Shown here one piece after another: positions 59,984 to 64,000 of a stretch of DNA of 64,000 nucleotides. The number at the start of each line of letters is the position of its first letter. The first letter of the stretch is position 1. The stretch spans positions 424,754,429-424,818,428 of the forward strand of contig OY856187.1 of the NCBI GenBank assembly GCA_963693315.1, read 5' to 3'. The notes under the pieces are model-generated. The model was given only the letters and a program-made list of their open reading frames with translations. It searched no databases and was not told where the DNA came from. Source of the stretch: Diogma glabrata (Eukaryota > Arthropoda > Insecta > Diptera > Cylindrotomidae). The translations under genes and the position numbers were made by a program.

Positions 59984-61408
59984 AAAAATATGGAGGGGCT
60001 GAAATCTCAAGCTTTGAGATATCAAGACTTCGGTTTTGGTTAAGGATTTTGATATAGTTTTCGGCATAAAACTTTTATGAGGACATTGTTTTTAGTTTTC
60101 GGCAGCGATGTATCTTTAACATAACTCTTTGTTTAAGTACATGTATTTTTTTATCTCTGTTTAGAAATTTATTACAAAACTAACACGAAACATCAATACG
60201 TTACCGGAAAATCATAACAGATCATAAATTAACATAATTTAGTGAAAAGATGATACAATACTCAAAAACCTCTCTATTTAGCGTTTCGAGAAAATATTAC
60301 AAAATCAGAAATTCATATTTCTTTCAAAATTCTAAAAATATTGTAAAATTAAATAAAATCAAACTTTTTCCACAATTCTAAAAGTATTCCAAAAATTATT
60401 ACAAAATCAAAGATTAAACTTTTTTCAAAAATTCTGAAAATATTAAAAATTATAACAATATCAAAAATTGAAACTTTTTGCAAAATTCCAAAAATATTCA
60501 AAAAATTAGAATAAAATCAAATATTAAAACTTTTTATAAATTCTAATATTATTCCAAAAATTCTTAAAAATTCAAAAATTGAAACTTTTTCCAAAATTCT
60601 AAAATTATTGCAAAAGTTATAACAATATCAAATATTGAAACTTTTCTCAAAATTTCAAAAATATTCTAAAAATTAGAATAAAATCAAATAATTAAACTTT
60701 TTTTAAATTCTAATAATATTCCGAAAATTCTTAAAAACTCAAAAATTCAAACGTTTTCCAAAATTCTAAAAATATTGCAAAAATTAAAACAATATCAAAA
60801 ATTGAAACTTTTTTCAAAATTCCAAAAATATTCCAAAATTTAGAATAAAATCAAGTATTTAAACTTTTTCTAATTTTTAATAATATTCCAAAAATTCTTA
60901 AAAGTTCAAAAATTCAAACTTTTTCCAAAATTCTAAAAATATTGCAAAAATTATAACAATATCAAAAATTGAAACTTTTTCAAAATTTCAAAAATAATCC
61001 AAAAATTAGAATAAAATCAAATATTTAAACTTTTTCTAAATTCTAATAATATTCCAAAAATTCTTAAAAATTCAAAAATTAAAACTTTTTTCAAAATACC
61101 AAAAATTGCAATAAAATCAAAAATTAAAAATTTTTCAAAATTCTAAAAATATTCCAAAAATTTTTACTAAATCAATAATACAAACTTTTTTCAAAATTCC
61201 AAAAATATTTCAAAAACTATAACAAATTCAAAATTTCCATGTCACATTTACACAAACATCTAAATTTTTTTTTCCAAAAAATTGTCTAAAAAAATAAATG
61301 AAATCATTTTTTTGACATATTTGACAAAATTTTTTTCACAAACTTATAATGCAATAAAATTTTCAATAATAATATCATGATCATTACATTTCCTTTCATC
61401 CAAATATA
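59984..61408 (-). mobile_element. SatR complex repeat, copy 3 (inverted, partial)
   Basis: In inverted orientation it begins with the 3' block (GGAGGGGCTGAAATCTCA, CGAAACATCAATACGTTACC), then the 55-base minisatellite and part of the AAGTGTGTCAAAA units, ending near 61408. Part of the 5' block reappears at 63476-63700 in the same orientation. Either the copy was split by the intervening 2 kb or the latter is a separate fragment. It shows the uninterrupted state of the MITE-2 site of copy 1 (about 60260-60290). Confidence 0.75.
60290..61235. repeat. SatR minisatellite, about 55-base period (copy 3, inverted)
   Basis: About 17 units of the form CAAAATTCTAAAAATATTGC followed by AAAAATTATAACAATATCAA and AAATTGAAACTTTTT. 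The longest of the three arrays. Confidence 0.85.
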
Positions 61409-61556
61409 GTAGATTTTTATACAAGTGGTGAAAACGTCTCTTTTTGCATGACTGAACGGTTTGTAAGTTCAATAAGTTCAGGAACGCAAAAACGTTTTTA
61501 CCACGCGTAGAAAACGCTATTTTTTCTACGCTTGTAAATATAAATGATAATATTTA
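61409..61556. other. Spacer with small hairpin
   Basis: Holds the nearby inverted words GCGTAGAAAACGC and TTTTTCTACGC (about 61495-61525). Probably the outer part of FB5. Confidence 0.4.
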
Positions 61557-62400
61557 CAAATTCATCTACTAAAAACTTACAAAACGACATATCCAAATTT
61601 GACTGTGTAAAAACTAAACAATTATATATCGCATTTTTACCAGTGTAAAATAATGTTATTATTGTGTTCACCTACAGATGGAATAATAACAGGCGAACAC
61701 AATAATAACATTATTTTACACTGGTAAAAATGCGATCTATAATTGTTTATTTTTTACACAGTCAAATTTAGATATGTCGTTTCCCGGGTAGGAACTGCCA
61801 ATGTTAAACAATGGGCCAACCTCGGGCCAGTATTGGCGAGCCAAGCCTTGGCTAGTTAACCCCGGTTTTAGTCTGGGCCAGTTGTAAACGCCTAGACTGA
61901 ACCAAGATTCAGTTTATTGTATTACACGTACGAAGATCCAAATAAAAAATTGAAGATTGTAAGTGTAACCAGTTCATATTTTGCTGGCAGCGGAGATCGT
62001 GAGGGTGGAAGACGCCTACGTTAAAAATTTTATAAAAAATAACCCAACCGAATTTGCAATTTTAACATTTTTAACATGGAACATAAATACAAATTATGAT
62101 CATATTTAATTTATTGTATTTTTGTATTAAAAAAATTGGTATTTGATAAATTGGTTTGCCAGGCTTGATCCTAGTCTGATTTGCCATGCTTGGCTCTAAT
62201 CTGATTTGCCAGACTTGGCTCAAGTCTGGTTTGCCAGTCTTGGCCCCAAGACATAATTCCAAGCTTGGGCCAAGCTTGGGCCGTTTGAAAATGTTAAGTC
62301 TGGCCCAAACCCCAAAAGCTGTGGCGCGGGCTTGGCCCCGGCTTGGCCTATTAGCTAATTCTTACCCGGGTTTGTAAGTTTTTAGTAGATGAATTTGACA
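61557..62400. mobile_element. Palindromic element FB5, interrupted
   Basis: The left arm 61557-61672 pairs with 61691-61782 and, beyond an insertion, 62371-62400. Paired words are GTGTAAAATAATGTTATTAT, TTGACTGTGTAAAA and AAATTCATCTACTAAAAACT. The loop is about 18 bases. The outer limits are not sharp. Confidence 0.75.
61783..62370. mobile_element. GC-rich non-autonomous element inside FB5
   Basis: 588 bases with ends CCCGGGTAGGAACT and (inverted) CCCGGGTAAGAATT, lying between TT and TT. The FB5 left arm gives the uninterrupted sequence GTCGTTTTGTAAG, so insertion duplicated about two bases. Internally it is crowded with degenerate direct and inverted copies of GCTTGGCC/CTTGGCTC/GTCTGGTTTGCCAG-type words, including five to six CTGGTTTGCCA-like units at 62155-62240. 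Short frames on both strands are translated repeat. Confidence 0.75.
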
Positions 62401-62637
62401 ATATGAATAATGAAAATAGTTCATATATTTTCTCTAAAAACTTTTACAGATATTACAGATATTTTTTTTACCGACTGAAAGTCATCGTTTATAGTATAAA
62501 TTTAAAATATTGTAGGTAAAGTTTCAATTAAAACAAATAAAAATAAATTTTTTAATAAAATTTATTTATTTATTTAATAAATTTTTTTTTATTTTTTTTT
62601 TTGGCGGAAAGAACTCAGAGAATAATATTTTATATCT
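62401..62637. other. A+T-rich non-coding stretch
   Basis: No gene recognised; includes a T-rich run at 62580-62612. Confidence 0.4.
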
Positions 62638-63039
62638 AGCCGCTTTCCAATCAAGTGAATTACTGAATGATTCACTTAAACTGAATTGGTCTAATATTCA
62701 GTAAATCATTAAAAATAGAGCCAAAACAACAAAAAACAGCAATTTTTTGACATTTAAAAAATACATAACCAAAATCGAAAATTTAGACACAAACAAATAT
62801 GTTCCGATTTCTTTTTTTATTATTTTTAACGTTTGACCCTCAAACCGTAAATAAAAAAATATGAATATGTTGAACTGATGAACCTATTTTTTCCTTCACT
62901 TTATTCAATTCAATTCAGTTCTGTAGTAGCTCAGTTTACGTTTAGTGGAAACTGAATATTACCATTGGAACATACAAATTCCGGAATACAATTCAGTTTA
63001 AGTGAATCATTCAGCAATTCACTCGTCTGGAAAGCGGCT
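62638..63039. mobile_element. MITE-5
   Basis: 402 bases with inverted ends AGCCGCTTTCCA, continuing as GTGAATT and CTGAATGATTCACTTAAACT with a few mismatches over about 50 bases. TCT flanks both sides, a possible 3-base target duplication. No coding capacity. Confidence 0.8.
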
Positions 63040-63475
63040 TCTGACAGTTAATTATCGGAGGAAAAAATCAACGATTTATCTGATACAAATTCTATTTTAT
63101 CGCTACGATTTCTCCAATATAGAAAAAAACATACTCATTATTAGTTTAATTAATTCATTACACACAATTGATATAATGATTAGTTTCGATTCGATTCGAT
63201 CAAAACATTCAAAATATTAAATCCCTTCAAAATACTGCGATATTGACAGAAATAAACACAGTAACAGAAACAGTAAATCAAATTCAATGTCAAATATTCA
63301 ATTATTTATTCAATCCTTTAAATAACCACCACCTGTAGGCGACCACCGAAACTTATTTACTTTCAGTAAAACATTTTCAGTCACTACTTAGAAAAAGTTT
63401 CCCTTTCACATAGGTTTTACTATATATTAAAATGACATTTTCGTAGCTTGAAGTAGAAAAAATAATTTTTATTAT
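63040..63475. other. A+T-rich non-coding stretch
   Basis: No gene or shared repeat recognised. Confidence 0.4.
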
Positions 63476-63700
63476 TTTCTAAAAATAAAAATGAAAATCT
63501 TTCTTTTGACACACTTGACAACATTTTCTTATCGACCATCAAAATTTCTTCAAATTCATTGTTTCTATTCATAATCACTTAAAATGAACGTTTTTTAAGC
63601 AAAAAATATGCAAATTTCCTTGAATTGACACACTTCCGGTACAGTTATCGAACACATCATCCTTTCGGCTCTTCCTATTGAGTAAACAAAAAAAGTTTTT
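63476..63700 (-). repeat. SatR 5' block fragment (inverted)
   Basis: Reverse-complement match to 26980-27230 and 37590-37830: CTTTCTTTTGACACACTTGA, ATCACTTAAAATGAACGTTT and CACTTCCGGTACAGTTATCG. The 63575-63784 frame is translated repeat. Confidence 0.75.
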
Positions 63701-63849
63701 GAAAGTGAAAATTTCTTTAGCCGCGTTATGAAATTTTGTATGGAGTAAAGTTTGTATATTCGCGTCATCAATTTTAATATGCATTTTTAAATCATTTCTA
63801 TCTATCTATATTTTTAAATTAAATCTATCTAGCATTTTTTTACGTTTCA

Positions 63850-63925
63850 AATTGCGTTGTGGATATCGTGCTCGACTGATGTTCTGTAGGTAGTGAGTTC
63901 AATTCCTGGTGTGGTACATATTTTT
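63850..63925 (+). repeat. tRNA-like SINE head
   Basis: GTTGTGGATATCGTGCTCGA has the look of a degenerate polymerase III A box, and GAGTTCAATTCC (63895-63906) of a B box. They are followed by CTGGTGTGGTACA and an A+T-rich tail, as in tRNA-derived SINEs. The T-arm does not pair well (only 53-61 and wobble pairs), so this is not a working tRNA. Confidence 0.45.
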
Positions 63926-64000
63926 TTATTGTTTTTTTTTAACTTTTATTAAATACCATTATAATTATTTTTATTTCATACTGATATCTAAAACGACATT

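Overview
The window is A+T-rich eukaryotic DNA that looks like a non-genic, transposon-dense stretch of an arthropod (probably insect) genome. The reasons are insect-type non-LTR retrotransposons (CR1/Jockey-like and RTE-like), a Ty3-type LTR element primed by tRNA-Leu, many MITE and foldback elements flanked by TA, and long intron-like or intergenic A+T-rich tracts. I could not fix the species. I recognise no host protein-coding gene, no rRNA and no functional tRNA. There is one 200-base assembly gap (19637-19836).

Layout. Positions 1-5 kb are featureless apart from one MITE-like hairpin. A roughly 500-bp dispersed repeat (DR500) lies at 5.2-5.7 kb, foldback FB1 at 6.75-7.9 kb, and a truncated copy of foldback FB2 at 7.9-8.7 kb. 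At 10-13.3 kb are an internally deleted LINE derivative, a poly(A/T)-cored palindrome and two LINE scraps. A 240-bp (TA)n tract is at 14.7 kb. A nearly full-length but ruined RTE-like LINE lies on the minus strand at 15.7-18.8 kb. From 20.7 to 26.3 kb one degraded LINE (LINE-gamma) has been split by an FB1 copy and by a complete 2.35-kb palindrome (FB2). Three copies of a complex satellite-bearing repeat (SatR) lie at 26.75-29.6, 37.3-39.6 and 60-61.4 kb, with a further piece at 63.5 kb. The first copy carries a LINE-alpha insertion and a MITE insertion. A LINE-alpha copy with one nonsense codon in its reverse transcriptase lies at 29.7-31.6 kb.

The most striking locus is 41462-47610. A foldback element (FB3) has received a DR500 copy in its left arm and a young LTR retrotransposon in its right arm. 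The retrotransposon has nearly identical 679/678-bp LTRs, a 4-bp ATAT target duplication and a 19-base tRNA-Leu primer-binding site. It encodes an 860-residue open frame in which a SAP-domain Gag is joined directly to the RNase H tail and integrase; protease, reverse transcriptase and most of RNase H are deleted. The inverted FB3 arm preserves the empty target site and so confirms the insertion.

Right of this come LINE-beta (48-50.8 kb), a TA-flanked nested hairpin element (51.4-51.9 kb), two more LINE remnants (54.6-56.5 kb), a second MITE-2 copy, a three-way-junction hairpin (58.26 kb), SatR copy 3, a palindrome interrupted by a GC-rich element (61.5-62.4 kb), another MITE, and a tRNA-like SINE head at the right edge.

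Nothing here works as a host pathway. The common thread is nested transposition, abundant long inverted repeats that could give hairpin RNAs, and non-autonomous elements that must have been moved by enzymes supplied elsewhere.
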